Made by a program: the position numbers and the translations under genes. From Neobacillus soli NBRC 102451 (lineage in GTDB: Bacteria; Bacillota; Bacilli; Bacillales; Cytobacillaceae): DNA of 64,000 bases. Where the stretch lies: contig NZ_BCVI01000018.1 of the NCBI RefSeq assembly GCF_001591665.1, positions 124,001-188,000 on the forward strand, written 5' to 3'. The notes under the pieces were generated by a model. That model did no database searches and was not told the DNA's origin. It worked only from the letters and a program-made list of their open reading frames with translations. The number at the start of each line of letters is the position of its first letter. Position 1 is the stretch's first letter. Positions 8,546-17,273 of the stretch are shown piece after piece.

Positions 8546-8734
8546 CGTTTCATGAATTTCAGCAGTTCGTTTCCTCTTGAAGAAAGTTATAACGGAAGTC
8601 AATCGTTTCGTCCATTTTCTTCGTCTTACATCGTTCGTTCCATATACATATCGATTCCAAAAATAATAGATTGATTCCTCAATAACAATCAATAGGAGGA
8701 TAAACAGAGTTGAAATTGTAATCCAATACCACAT
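8522..8734 (-). CDS. small single-pass membrane protein, 70 aa
   Basis: 70 residues: an N-terminal hydrophobic helix (ISTLFILLLIVIEESIYYFW) followed by a strongly basic cytoplasmic stretch (RRRKWTKRLTS, FFKRKRT) and an acidic-basic tail. GGGG lies 8 nt before the ATG. It is convergent with the two-helix protein at 8247 and shares its terminator. I do not recognise a family. Confidence 0.55.
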   Translation of the reverse strand: MWYWITISTLFILLLIVIEESIYYFWNRYVYGTNDVRRRKWTKRLTSVITFFKRKRTAEIHETKKEESAQ

Positions 8735-8927
8735 TTTAAGGACCCCTTTTCAAATGGATAATTTATCCTATTCAAGAACCACTAATGATGTACAATCGAA
8801 AGGCAAATCTCTATTTCTATTAGAATCTCTATTTTCATTTTAACAAAAAAATACCAAATTGTGGACTAATTGCAAGGAATGTAGTATTTTTATTTTGAGT
8901 TACGAAATTTTTTCAGGAGGGGACATT

Positions 8928-9872
8928 ATGGAATATCGTCGATTAGGAAGAACAGGCTTGAAAGTAAGCGAAGTTAGTTTGGGAAGCTGGCTTACATATG
9001 GTGGTTATGTCGAGGAGCAAAACGCTGCTGCATCAATTGATAAAGCCTACGACCTCGGGGTTAACTTTTTCGATACTGCCAATGTTTATATGCGCGGTGA
9101 AGCCGAAATTGTTGTTGGCAAGGCGTTGAAGAAATATGTACGCGATTCTTATGTTCTGGCAACAAAGGTTTTTTGGCCGATGGGCGATGGTCCAAATGAC
9201 AGGGGTTTATCTCGGAAGCATGTCATCGAACAATGCCATGCCAGCCTGAAACGTCTTAATACCGACTATGTCGACCTATATTATTGCCATCGTTTTGACC
9301 CTGAAACACCACTTGAAGAGACTTTAAGAGCGCTTGATGATCTTATCCGCCAAGGGAAAGTCCTATATGTCGGGGTGAGTGAGTGGACGGCAGAACAAAT
9401 TTCCGAAGCTGTCCATCTTGCCGATAAAAAGCTTCTCGACCGGATTGTGGTCAATCAGCCGCAATACAGCATGCTGCAGCGTTATATCGAAAAAGAAGTC
9501 CTACCTGTCAGCGAAAAGCATGGAATCGGCCAGGTTGTCTGGTCGCCGCTCGCACAAGGTATCTTAACGGGTAAGTACAAAAAAGGTGAGCAAGCTCCAG
9601 CAGGCAGCCGGGCCTCACAGGAAAAATTCAGCAACCTGTTTGGATTGTTAACTGAAGAAAACCTTGATCGAGTCGAACTTTTAAAGGAAGTAGCCGCGGA
9701 TAACGAGCTTTCTTTAGCAAATCTAGCGCTTGCCTGGATCTTAAGACAGGAGAATGTTGCAAGTGCCTTGGTAGGTGCAAGCCGTCCTGAGCAAGTCGAG
9801 GAGAATGTTAAAGCTTCTGGTGTAAAATTAAACGCAGAAACACTTGCAAGGATTGAAGATATTTTAAGATAA
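8928..9872 (+). CDS. aldo/keto reductase, KCNAB (Kv-beta-like) branch
   Basis: 314 residues from ATG 8928, with AGGAGGGG 5 nt upstream, which rules out the longer in-frame start at 8859. The N-terminus MEYRRLGRTGLKVSEVSLGS is diagnostic of the Kv-beta/YghZ branch. Catalytic residues are visible as Asp and Tyr in FFDTANVYM, Lys in LATKVFW and His in LYYCHRF; the NADPH-binding end is ALVGASRPEQVEENVKAS. It reduces aldehydes or ketones with NADPH and probably detoxifies carbonyl compounds; no specific substrate can be assigned. It is monocistronic with its own terminator. Confidence 0.9.
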   Translation: MEYRRLGRTGLKVSEVSLGSWLTYGGYVEEQNAAASIDKAYDLGVNFFDTANVYMRGEAEIVVGKALKKYVRDSYVLATKVFWPMGDGPNDRGLSRKHVIEQCHASLKRLNTDYVDLYYCHRFDPETPLEETLRALDDLIRQGKVLYVGVSEWTAEQISEAVHLADKKLLDRIVVNQPQYSMLQRYIEKEVLPVSEKHGIGQVVWSPLAQGILTGKYKKGEQAPAGSRASQEKFSNLFGLLTEENLDRVELLKEVAADNELSLANLALAWILRQENVASALVGASRPEQVEENVKASGVKLNAETLARIEDILR

Positions 9873-9880
9873 AAAAGATG

Positions 9881-9912
9881 CCTCTGGATTTAATTAGTCC
9901 AGAGGTTATTTT
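9881..9912. terminator. terminator between the aldo/keto reductase and MFS genes
   Basis: CCTCTGGA (9881-9888) pairs with TCCAGAGG (9898-9905) over a 9-nt AT-rich loop, with A-rich and T-rich flanks, so it can work for both convergent genes. Confidence 0.8.
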
Positions 9913-9920
9913 AATTAACG

Positions 9921-11129
9921 TTATACCACCTTTTCAGCATTTCTAACTCTTGATTTATTTCCAGCTGTAAAGAATAGGATACTTCCAAGTGTGATCACTG
10001 CGATGACCCAAAACATAATTTGTCCTTGGAAATGACTAAGAAGATAACCGCCAGCGACCGGTCCAAAAAAGTTCCCGATTTTTCGGAATTGCGCTGCCCC
10101 AAAATAAGTTCCACGCAAATGTTCCGGGGCAAGTTGATCAATCATCATGCTATTGGAAGGGAAGATTAATATTTCTCCAAAGGTTACTAACACAATCGCG
10201 AGAATAGCCGTTACCCAGCCGCTTACAAAGCTAAAGCCAATCAATCCAGCTGCCATAAAAAATGCACCCACTACCATAACCTGCATTAACTTGAACTTTT
10301 CAGCGAGGTGACTGATAGGCATCTGCAGAAATACAACCATCACCGCATTAATCGTAATCAGCATGGAGAAAATGAAAACGCCATTCTCTACTGTGCCTTC
10401 TAATATTTGCGGCAAATTGGAATCAATTTGAACATAGCCCATATTGACTAAAATGATTCCAATAATTAAGTACCTTAAGGCCTTATCCATTTTTATAATC
10501 CGAAACGCATCCCCAAAAGAAACAATCTTCTTACTATGGTCTGCAAGCGGTACGACAAGCCTTTTTAAAAAGTAAACTAATACAATCGCGTAAAGCAAAT
10601 AAATGGAACCCGTTATCGCAAACGATAACTTAGCCGAGGTATTAGCTAAATACGCGCCGATTAGCGGGCCCACTGACGCGCCGATATTCATCGCAGTATA
10701 GCGCAGAGAATATACCTTCATTCGCTTTTCCTTAGCGGTTAAATCGGCCATCAAGGCTTGAGCTGTTGGTTCAAAAAAGGAGTTACTAAGCCCATTTAGC
10801 GCATTTAACAAGATAAACCAACCCTGCCCTGTTGCCACAGTGAACCCGTAATAAACAAAAGCTACCATAAACAAGGAGGTAAGCATAATCGGCTTACGAC
10901 CAAATCGGTCTGATAAGTGACCGCCAATAAATCCCCCCACCGTCGCCATTAGCGGACTCATCCCAACAGTTAAGCCGATAATAATTGGTGAGAGGTCCAT
11001 ATGTCTAGATAAGTAGATTGATAGGAAAGGCAGCGTCATAAAGGCCGAGCCTCTGGATAACACTGTACCAATTAACAAAACCCACACAATCGGATGGAAC
11101 TGTCCAATATAGTTTTTCAGTTTGGTCAT
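9921..11129 (-). CDS. MFS transporter, drug:H+ antiporter (MDR) type
   Basis: 402 residues with twelve predicted helices. The loop 2-3 signature GGHLSDRFGRKP (about residues 67-78) is the major facilitator motif A, and a weaker copy (MPISHLAEKF) lies in the second half. Layout and length fit the bacterial multidrug efflux branch, proton-driven export across the cytoplasmic membrane. The substrate is unknown. It is transcribed alone, with the 52-bp tandem array beginning about 115 bp upstream of its start. Confidence 0.88.
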   Translation of the reverse strand: MTKLKNYIGQFHPIVWVLLIGTVLSRGSAFMTLPFLSIYLSRHMDLSPIIIGLTVGMSPLMATVGGFIGGHLSDRFGRKPIMLTSLFMVAFVYYGFTVATGQGWFILLNALNGLSNSFFEPTAQALMADLTAKEKRMKVYSLRYTAMNIGASVGPLIGAYLANTSAKLSFAITGSIYLLYAIVLVYFLKRLVVPLADHSKKIVSFGDAFRIIKMDKALRYLIIGIILVNMGYVQIDSNLPQILEGTVENGVFIFSMLITINAVMVVFLQMPISHLAEKFKLMQVMVVGAFFMAAGLIGFSFVSGWVTAILAIVLVTFGEILIFPSNSMMIDQLAPEHLRGTYFGAAQFRKIGNFFGPVAGGYLLSHFQGQIMFWVIAVITLGSILFFTAGNKSRVRNAEKVV

Positions 11130-11244
11130 ATGTAATGCCTCGCATTTTTTAAATTTACTTATCTAGTTAACCAATTTGTTTGAAAATTGTAAAGAGTTTT
11201 TCTGCCTTTCAAACCTAAATAAAATCGGGAAACCTCATGCTCAT

Positions 11245-11676
11245 CGGCACTGAGACAAATTGTCAGTGCCCGTGCAGGGTGAAAAAACAGGCTTATGGGC
11301 ACTCAGACAGGTTTTCAGTGCCCGTGCAGGGTGACAAAACTGTCTCTCGGGCACTGAGTTAGATTGTCAGTGCCCGTGCAGGGTATAAAAACAGGCATTT
11401 GGGCACTCAGACAAGTTGTCAGTGCCCGTACAGGGTAAAAAAACAGGCTCACGGGCACTGAGTCAGGTTTTCAGTGCCCGTACAGGGTATAAAACAGGCT
11501 TATGGGCACTGAGACAATTTGTCAGTGCCCGTACAGGGTATAAAAACAGGCTTATGGGCACTCAGACAAGTTGTCAGTGCCCGTGCAGGGTGAAAAAACA
11601 GGCTCTCGGGCACTGAGACAGCTTGTCAGTGCCCTTGTAGGGGGAAAAAACAGGCTCATGGGCACTCAGACAAGTT
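11245..11676. repeat. tandem array of a 52-bp hairpin-forming unit, nine copies
   Basis: Units begin (aligned on GGGCACT) at 11245, 11297, 11349, 11401, 11453, 11504, 11556, 11608 and 11660. The period is 52 bp with a single 51; the last copy breaks off at about 11676. In each unit GGGCACT and AGTGCCC are the arms of a hairpin whose inner part, often GACAA/TTGTC, can also pair, followed by a linker of the form CGTGCAGGGT-A-rich-ACAGGC. The base after GGGCACT is G or C in different units. Open frames through the array have no ribosome site. It fills the gap between the MFS and NERD genes. Confidence 0.95.
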
Positions 11677-11677
11677 A

Positions 11678-12352
11678 TTATTTAATAAAAATATACTCTC
11701 TCTCCCCAATAACACTATAGTTTTTCATTAAAACTCTCCTAATTGTCTTATTCGACACAACCGCCCCACACCATTCATGAAACACAATAATGGTAATTTG
11801 CATTTCCGGAAAAAGCAGCTTCAATTCCTCCACACACCGCAAAATAGCATGATCAACCTTTTCCTGATTTCGGCAAACCTCACATACAAGATTCCTATCA
11901 ACAACACTTGTCTTTAATGAGCAGCATACTGCACAAATAAAACCTTTTTCCAGATGAGCAAAGTCATAACCGGGGAACCTGCTATAAGGAGATTCAATTT
12001 GGTGCAAGGAAACTAACTGATTGGCCAGCTTTTGATGAAAGCTGTTTAATTGTGAGGGCCTTCTATTAAATTTCTCCATAAACCTCGGAAGCTGATTCGG
12101 ATAAATAATGGGTTTATCAAGAGGGGATTGGTATAAATGAAACTCGGGGTTAATAAAGACAACGTATGCTTCAATGGGGATCTTATACCCAAGATTCTGG
12201 AGCAGCTGCCGGAGTAGGGATTCGCATCGTTCAAGCTGTAGCAGTGGATTTTTGATTTCTTTTTCTTTTTTGGAAACCATATAGAACCTGCCATTTTTAA
12301 AATAAAAATCACCTTCATAATTTTTCACCTCAATATGTATATTTTTTAACAC
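11678..12352 (-). pseudogene. NERD-domain protein lacking its N-terminal third
   Basis: 224 codons from a GTG with no convincing ribosome site. The product opens at IHIEVKNYEGDFYFKNG, which in NERD (nuclease-related domain) proteins follows about 100 residues carrying the first conserved acidic positions. Upstream the frame closes within six codons at a TAG. The rest of the domain (NPLLQLERCESLLRQLL, VVFINPEFHLY) and a C-terminal zinc-ribbon-like pair (CAVC and CEVC, 15-20 residues apart) are intact. NERD proteins are predicted nucleases or DNA-associated. The gene is most likely 5'-truncated; its 3' end directly abuts the tandem repeat array. A short expressed form cannot be excluded. Confidence 0.6.
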
Positions 12353-12471
12353 TCTTCTAAAAGTATCCCGCGGCTAATTGTTTGAAAAATTTAGTTCCGA
12401 CCTGATTATCTGTCTAATTTAGTTATCAAATTTACCCTAAAATTATAGTTCTCTGCTTATCAAACCTAAAG

Positions 12472-12502
12472 GAAAGTCAGCCCCGCAATGGGACTGACTT
12501 TC
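12472..12502. terminator. hairpin downstream of the holin gene
   Basis: GAAAGTCAGCCCC pairs with GGGACTGACTTTC over a 5-nt loop. It is just past the stop of the minus-strand holin gene. The downstream T-run in that direction is weak, so termination is likely but not certain. Confidence 0.55.
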
Positions 12503-12507
12503 ATTGA

Positions 12508-12777
12508 TTAATTTGGGTCCTTGTATGTTAACGCCCGGGTGCTGTCACCATAGCCTTTTGTCGTTGGATCCTGCACCAGTCCCAGCATCGATAGCAAAAC
12601 AAATACGGCATTGGCTCCAGTTAAAATAGAATTTTGGATTGCATCCGTCAGTTGAAAATCGATGACCCCTAATGAATGTAAAGCTCCTAACACCAGTTGC
12701 GCGACAATCATGATCTGTGATATAAACGCGATGACCCAGTTCCGGTTTTTTAAGCGGACCTTCCAGTTAATCATCAC
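12508..12777 (-). CDS. phage-type holin, phi LC3 family
   Basis: 89 residues starting MMINWKVRLKNRNWVIAFIS, with two hydrophobic helices (about 14-36 and 51-67) and a polar tail (DPTTKGYGDSTRALTYKDPN); this N-terminus and the G-Y-G-D-S tail are typical of the phi LC3/SPP1 holin family. Holins form membrane lesions that release an endolysin. No amidase, endolysin or phage structural gene is nearby, so it is an orphan: a relic of a prophage or a domesticated holin of the XhlB/XpaF kind. Confidence 0.88.
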   Translation of the reverse strand: MMINWKVRLKNRNWVIAFISQIMIVAQLVLGALHSLGVIDFQLTDAIQNSILTGANAVFVLLSMLGLVQDPTTKGYGDSTRALTYKDPN

Positions 12778-12869
12778 ACCATCCCTTTCCTCATGTTAAT
12801 TAATCTTTCTATTAACATATGCTTGGACTAAGAAATGGTTGTCCGCAATTTACTCAAGATTTCGCTTTT

Positions 12870-14219
12870 TTACACTTCTCTGCGCATCGCTTTTAACACA
12901 TCGACCTTGGTCGCCCGCTGTGCCGGCCGAAGCCCTGATATGATCGTTACTCCATAACAAATGACCACGCAAATGATTGGTAAGATAAGCGGGATATCAC
13001 TGAATATCAAATTAATTTCTGTTTCTTTGCCAAATGCTTGTTTAATGATTAATGGTATTGCAAAATTAACCGTATAACTAATGACATACGAAACGGCCGT
13101 CCCGATTAGCGCTCCAATCAAGCCAATATAACTGCTTTCCAGCAGAAATATTCTCTTAATGGTCTTCGGATTGGCACCGATTGCCTTCATGATACCAATA
13201 TCCGGGGCACGCTCTGTTACGGCCATCGTCATCGTATTATAAATCCCAATCGAGGCAATCAGAATCGCAATCGTCCCAATAAAAATCAGTCCTGCCTTGG
13301 CAATCATAAACACCATATTAACTTCTTTCAATTCATTTACCACAGAATATGTAGCGTATTTCTCTTCTTTTAATTGATCAGATATACTTTGAACTGCCTC
13401 CATGTCCTTGGCATAGATCTTCACCTCATCATACGTATCATAGCCTGCCTCAAGTCCCTGTGGTTTTTCACCGTTTTGGTCGAGCATGAACCCTTTTGGT
13501 GTACCAGTAAATGCTTCAATTTCCTTTAACATCTCATCAGAAATGAAGACACTGCTATCTTGAGCCCAATCCTTGGTTGGTTTTTTAGAGATTCCTACCA
13601 CCGTCAGCGGGATTGTTTTTTCTACTTGTTTGCCATCTTTAAATTGTGTAACCGTTAATCCAATTTTCTCACCTAGCAATTTCCCCGTATAGCGATATTC
13701 CGCTTTTACCTGACCTCTCTCATCGTACATATCATCGCCAGCATCTTTTGAAGCAAGATTAAGTAAAAAATTATAACCTACAACCACTTCATCTTTACTT
13801 TTTGGCAATTTTCCTTTTGAAAGTTCAAAACCTGCCTTCACTTCTGACGGAAAATTTGCAACAAACGTTTGCGTCGGCTCTTGATAATTCCCAATCGTAT
13901 AGGTGCTTTCTTGCTGGAGCTGTTTTCTCCTAGTAACAGCCTTAACATCCTTTACCTTTTCAAAAATTTTAACATCCTTATCGGTTAATTGCCTGAACCC
14001 GCCTTTCTCGTTTGTTTCTTGACCGTGGACATCAATTTGTGTAATCACCCTCTGTTCGGTCATTTCCTTGACCACCGATTTCTGTAAACCAAAGCCTACG
14101 GAGGCGAGAACGATTAAGAAGGCACAGCCCATTGCGGTTGCAAGAATCGTCATAAACACTCTTGTTCTATTTTTCTTCATATTCTGGCGGACGAAACGGA
14201 ATTGGTCTCTTAATCTCAT
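12870..14219 (-). CDS. ABC transporter permease, MacB/FtsX type
   Basis: 449 residues: an N-terminal helix (about 20-42), a periplasm-side MacB-PCD domain of about 240 residues, then three helices forming the FtsX domain (about 290-440), with the cytoplasmic motif PDIGIMKAIGANPKTIKRIFL. Such proteins are mechanotransmitters of antimicrobial peptide or lipoprotein-linked exporters rather than classic pore permeases. The start overlaps the upstream ATPase gene by 4 nt. No membrane fusion partner (YknX-like) is adjacent, so the complex may be two-component. The substrate is unknown. Confidence 0.88.
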   Translation of the reverse strand: MRLRDQFRFVRQNMKKNRTRVFMTILATAMGCAFLIVLASVGFGLQKSVVKEMTEQRVITQIDVHGQETNEKGGFRQLTDKDVKIFEKVKDVKAVTRRKQLQQESTYTIGNYQEPTQTFVANFPSEVKAGFELSKGKLPKSKDEVVVGYNFLLNLASKDAGDDMYDERGQVKAEYRYTGKLLGEKIGLTVTQFKDGKQVEKTIPLTVVGISKKPTKDWAQDSSVFISDEMLKEIEAFTGTPKGFMLDQNGEKPQGLEAGYDTYDEVKIYAKDMEAVQSISDQLKEEKYATYSVVNELKEVNMVFMIAKAGLIFIGTIAILIASIGIYNTMTMAVTERAPDIGIMKAIGANPKTIKRIFLLESSYIGLIGALIGTAVSYVISYTVNFAIPLIIKQAFGKETEINLIFSDIPLILPIICVVICYGVTIISGLRPAQRATKVDVLKAMRREV

Positions 14220-14905
14220 ACCAACACCCCCTCGACAATGCGGCCATCTAGTAATTCAATTTTGCGGTTTCCGATATCGGCCACCTGATCATCATGGGTG
14301 ATGATTAAGAATGTAATCCCTAAATCCCGGTTCAATTCCTTGATGAATTGCAGTAATTCTTCCTCAGTTTCACTATCAAGGCTACCTGTCGGTTCATCGG
14401 CAAGAATGAGCGGCGGATTCACAATTAAGGCACGAGCAATACTAACTCGTTGCTGCTGCCCGCCCGATAACTCGCCAGGGTAATGATCCTGGTAATCTAG
14501 TAATCCCACTTTCTTCAGCATTTCCTCCGTTTGCTGTTTTCGTACATTCTCATTAACTCCTTTTAAAATCAATGGGAGCTCGACATTTTGAAAGGCAGTC
14601 ATGCTTGGAATCAATTGAAAGCTTTGAAAAATAAAGCCAAGGTTTTTAATCCTGAAGTCAGCAAATTTGGCTTCATTCAGCTCAGATACCTTTTCCCCGC
14701 CAATCCAGATTTCACCCTCTTTAGGATGGATGAAACCACTGACTAAGTTTAAGAGCGTTGATTTTCCCGATCCACTTCTGCCAACTATTGTTACTATTTC
14801 ACCTTTTTCAACAGTAAAAGAGATGTCCCTCAGGACAGGAATAATCGTTTGCCTTCCTTTTTTTCCTATCACAAAATCATGGCTTAAATTCTTTATTGTA
14901 ATCAT
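14216..14905 (-). CDS. ABC transporter ATP-binding protein, MacB/LolD type
   Basis: 229 residues with Walker A GRSGSGKST (about 42-50), the Q-loop at FQSFQLIPSMTAFQNVELP, signature LSGGQQQR, Walker B LILADEPTGSLD and the His switch THDD. The long insertion before Walker A and the S-M-T-A-F-Q-N-V-E element are typical of the o228/MacB subfamily. It powers the FtsX-type permease encoded 4 nt overlapping downstream. The gene is the first of the pair, with a TCAGGAGGAAATT-like ribosome site. Confidence 0.9.
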   Translation of the reverse strand: MITIKNLSHDFVIGKKGRQTIIPVLRDISFTVEKGEIVTIVGRSGSGKSTLLNLVSGFIHPKEGEIWIGGEKVSELNEAKFADFRIKNLGFIFQSFQLIPSMTAFQNVELPLILKGVNENVRKQQTEEMLKKVGLLDYQDHYPGELSGGQQQRVSIARALIVNPPLILADEPTGSLDSETEEELLQFIKELNRDLGITFLIITHDDQVADIGNRKIELLDGRIVEGVLV

Positions 14906-15131
14906 AATTTCCTCCTGCTTTTTTCACTTCACCCTTATAGACGTAAACTTCCCCCCACATCCCTACAGTTTTTTTAAAAATATTTTTTTACAGCCTTTTT
15001 GGCGGCTAATTCGTTTGATTTGTTACAAGATGGGAAAATTAGCAGAAATAGAATACTTTTACTAGTCTTTTGGCCTAAGAAAATTTATAATATATGAATT
15101 GAAAATTTCTTTTTGAAAGTTAGGAGATAGC

Positions 15132-17234
15132 ATGGAGAAATTACATCCATATTGGGTTAGGGTGGTCCGTTTCTGGAAAAAGAAACATATAACGCAAATC
15201 CTTTTATTAATCATCCTTGTCTTTGTTTTAGTGACAATTCTGTATTTCGGCTGGCTCGCTATGAGAGCAAATGTGGAATCATTAAAGCAAGGCCTAAGCC
15301 AACCGACAGATATTTATGATAAAAATGGAAAGGTTGCTTCCCATATTGCCACCAATCGGACAAAAGGCGTGAAAATCGAGGAATTACCAAAGTATGTTCC
15401 AAATGCAGTTGTCGCAATTGAAGACGAACGCTTCTATGAACATGGCGGCTTTGATGTGAAGGGAATTGCCCGTGCCTTTTTCAGTAATATATTTGCAGGC
15501 AGAATTACCGGCGGCGGCAGTACACTCACACAGCAGCTAACCAAAAATGCGCTCCTGTCACCTGAACGAACGTATAAGCGCAAAGCCGAGGAATTATTTT
15601 TAGCAGTAAAAATCGAGAAGGTTTATAAAAAAGACGAAATTCTGCAAATGTATATCAATCAAGTGTATTTCGGGAGCGGCGCCTGGGGAATTAGCAACGC
15701 CTCCAAGAAATATTTTGATAAAAATATCAAGGATGTTTCCGTTAGTGAAGCGGCGATGCTTGCCGGTCTTCTGCATGCACCGAATTATCTTGATCCCTAT
15801 AAGAATTATGATTTAGCCATGAAACGGCGAGATACCGTTTTAGGGAAAATGAAGGAACTTGGGATGATTAGCACTACCCAGTACAGCTCTGCAAAAAAAG
15901 AAAAGATTCACCTTCATGATGGCGGCGGCAGCTTTATTGAACGAAAATATCCCTATTATGTCGATGCTGTTTTAAATGAGGCTGAATCTAAATATGGTTT
16001 AACGCAGGAAGAAATTCTAACAAGAGGGTACCGAATTTATACTGAAATGGATCAAAATCTTCAATCAGGCCTTGAACAAGTATATAGTAAACGATACCTT
16101 TTCCCAGTCGGGTCCGGGGGGAAATTAGTCCAAAGCGGGTCAGTCCTTTTGGATCCTGCTTCAGGGGGGGTCCGTGCCCTTGTTGGCGGTCGCGGCGAGC
16201 ACGTTTTCCGCGGCTTTAACCGGGCCACACAATTAAGGGCACAGCCAGGTTCGACCATCAAACCACTGGCTGTTTACACACCAGCCCTTGAAAATGGCTA
16301 CAACTATTCATCTGAGCTTGTTGATAAACCAACTTCATATGGAAATTATAAACCAGAGAATTTTTCCAAAACGTACGAGGGAAAGGTTCCACTTTACAAA
16401 GCGCTAGAAAAATCGCTGAATATTCCTGCTGTATGGCTTTTAAATGAAATTGGTTTAAATAAGGGACTGAATTCATTAAACCGGTTTGGCATCCCAGTGG
16501 AAAAGGCAGATGAAAACCTGGCCGTTGCCCTGGGCGGCATGAGTAAAGGGGTCTCGCCACTGCAAATGGCTAATGCCTTTTCCGCTTTTCCTAATGGAGG
16601 GCAGCGTCAGGATAGCCACTTAATTACCAAAATTGTCGGACCAACCGGGAACATTATTGCCGAACGGGAAGCAAAGACGACAAAAGTGACTTCAGCGAAG
16701 GTTTCGAATCAAATGACTTCCATGCTCTTAAATGTTGTCGAATCTGGCACAGGGAAACGCGCTCAAATTCCTGGGCAACAGCTGGCTGGAAAAACAGGTT
16801 CGACCCAATTGCCATTTAGCGGTGTTAACGGAACGAAGGATCAGTGGATGGTCGGATATACACCGAACCTTGTCGGCGCCGTATGGATTGGCTATGACCA
16901 AACGGACCGGCAGCATTATCTGCCAAGCTCCAGTTCGTCCAATGTTGTTCCGATTTTCAAAGAGATCATGCAGTCATCCATTCCCTATCTTCCAAAAGAA
17001 AAATTTGAAGTCGGGTCAATTAATGCCCAGCTTGCTGGTGATGCCCCGCCACAGAAAAGCATTAATGACCAGGCGAAAGAAATTAGCAAAGAATTAAATA
17101 AAAATGCCCAGAAGATTGGGGAATCAATAAAAGAAAAAGCCCCTGGATGGAAAAAGGGCTTGGATAAGGCATTATATACGATTGGCAAAGGGATCGACTC
17201 TTTGGTTAATAAAGTTAAAAGTCTGGGAGAATAG
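15132..17234 (+). CDS. class A penicillin-binding protein, PbpG/PbpF-like
   Basis: 700 residues. One N-terminal helix (about 21-45) anchors it. The GT51 glycosyltransferase domain follows with IEDERFYEHGGFD and GGGSTLTQQLTKN (about 95-140), then a penicillin-binding transpeptidase domain with S374-T-I-K377 in PGSTIKP, S-x-N in EKSLNIPA and K554-T-G in AGKTGST. The C-terminus has a Lys-rich tail. The size is near B. subtilis PbpG (691) and PbpF (714), which are made in the forespore for cortex/germ wall synthesis; assignment to one of them and to sporulation is inference. It polymerises and cross-links peptidoglycan on the outer face of the membrane. It is monocistronic with its own terminator. 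Confidence 0.9.
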   Translation: MEKLHPYWVRVVRFWKKKHITQILLLIILVFVLVTILYFGWLAMRANVESLKQGLSQPTDIYDKNGKVASHIATNRTKGVKIEELPKYVPNAVVAIEDERFYEHGGFDVKGIARAFFSNIFAGRITGGGSTLTQQLTKNALLSPERTYKRKAEELFLAVKIEKVYKKDEILQMYINQVYFGSGAWGISNASKKYFDKNIKDVSVSEAAMLAGLLHAPNYLDPYKNYDLAMKRRDTVLGKMKELGMISTTQYSSAKKEKIHLHDGGGSFIERKYPYYVDAVLNEAESKYGLTQEEILTRGYRIYTEMDQNLQSGLEQVYSKRYLFPVGSGGKLVQSGSVLLDPASGGVRALVGGRGEHVFRGFNRATQLRAQPGSTIKPLAVYTPALENGYNYSSELVDKPTSYGNYKPENFSKTYEGKVPLYKALEKSLNIPAVWLLNEIGLNKGLNSLNRFGIPVEKADENLAVALGGMSKGVSPLQMANAFSAFPNGGQRQDSHLITKIVGPTGNIIAEREAKTTKVTSAKVSNQMTSMLLNVVESGTGKRAQIPGQQLAGKTGSTQLPFSGVNGTKDQWMVGYTPNLVGAVWIGYDQTDRQHYLPSSSSSNVVPIFKEIMQSSIPYLPKEKFEVGSINAQLAGDAPPQKSINDQAKEISKELNKNAQKIGESIKEKAPGWKKGLDKALYTIGKGIDSLVNKVKSLGE

Positions 17235-17259
17235 CACGCAATCACTGCGTGCTATTTTC
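17233..17259. terminator. terminator between the PBP gene and the cobalamin operon
   Basis: AGCACGCA (17233-17240) pairs perfectly with TGCGTGCT (17246-17253) and is followed by ATTTTCTT. It starts at the PBP stop codon and can also close the converging cobalamin operon. Confidence 0.75.
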
Positions 17260-17273
17260 TTACTGATAACCTG

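Noticed and set aside
11416-11616. Open reading frame through the 52-bp array giving a repeated peptide
   Set aside because: It only reflects the tandem DNA period, has no ribosome site, and codes a low-complexity product with no homologue in mind.
11245-11676. CRISPR array
   Set aside because: Units are tandem with no unique spacers, and no cas genes are present; the variable bases are scattered point changes.
12508-12777. Prophage region around the holin
   Set aside because: No integrase, structural, lysis or packaging gene is nearby, so only a single orphan gene is supported.
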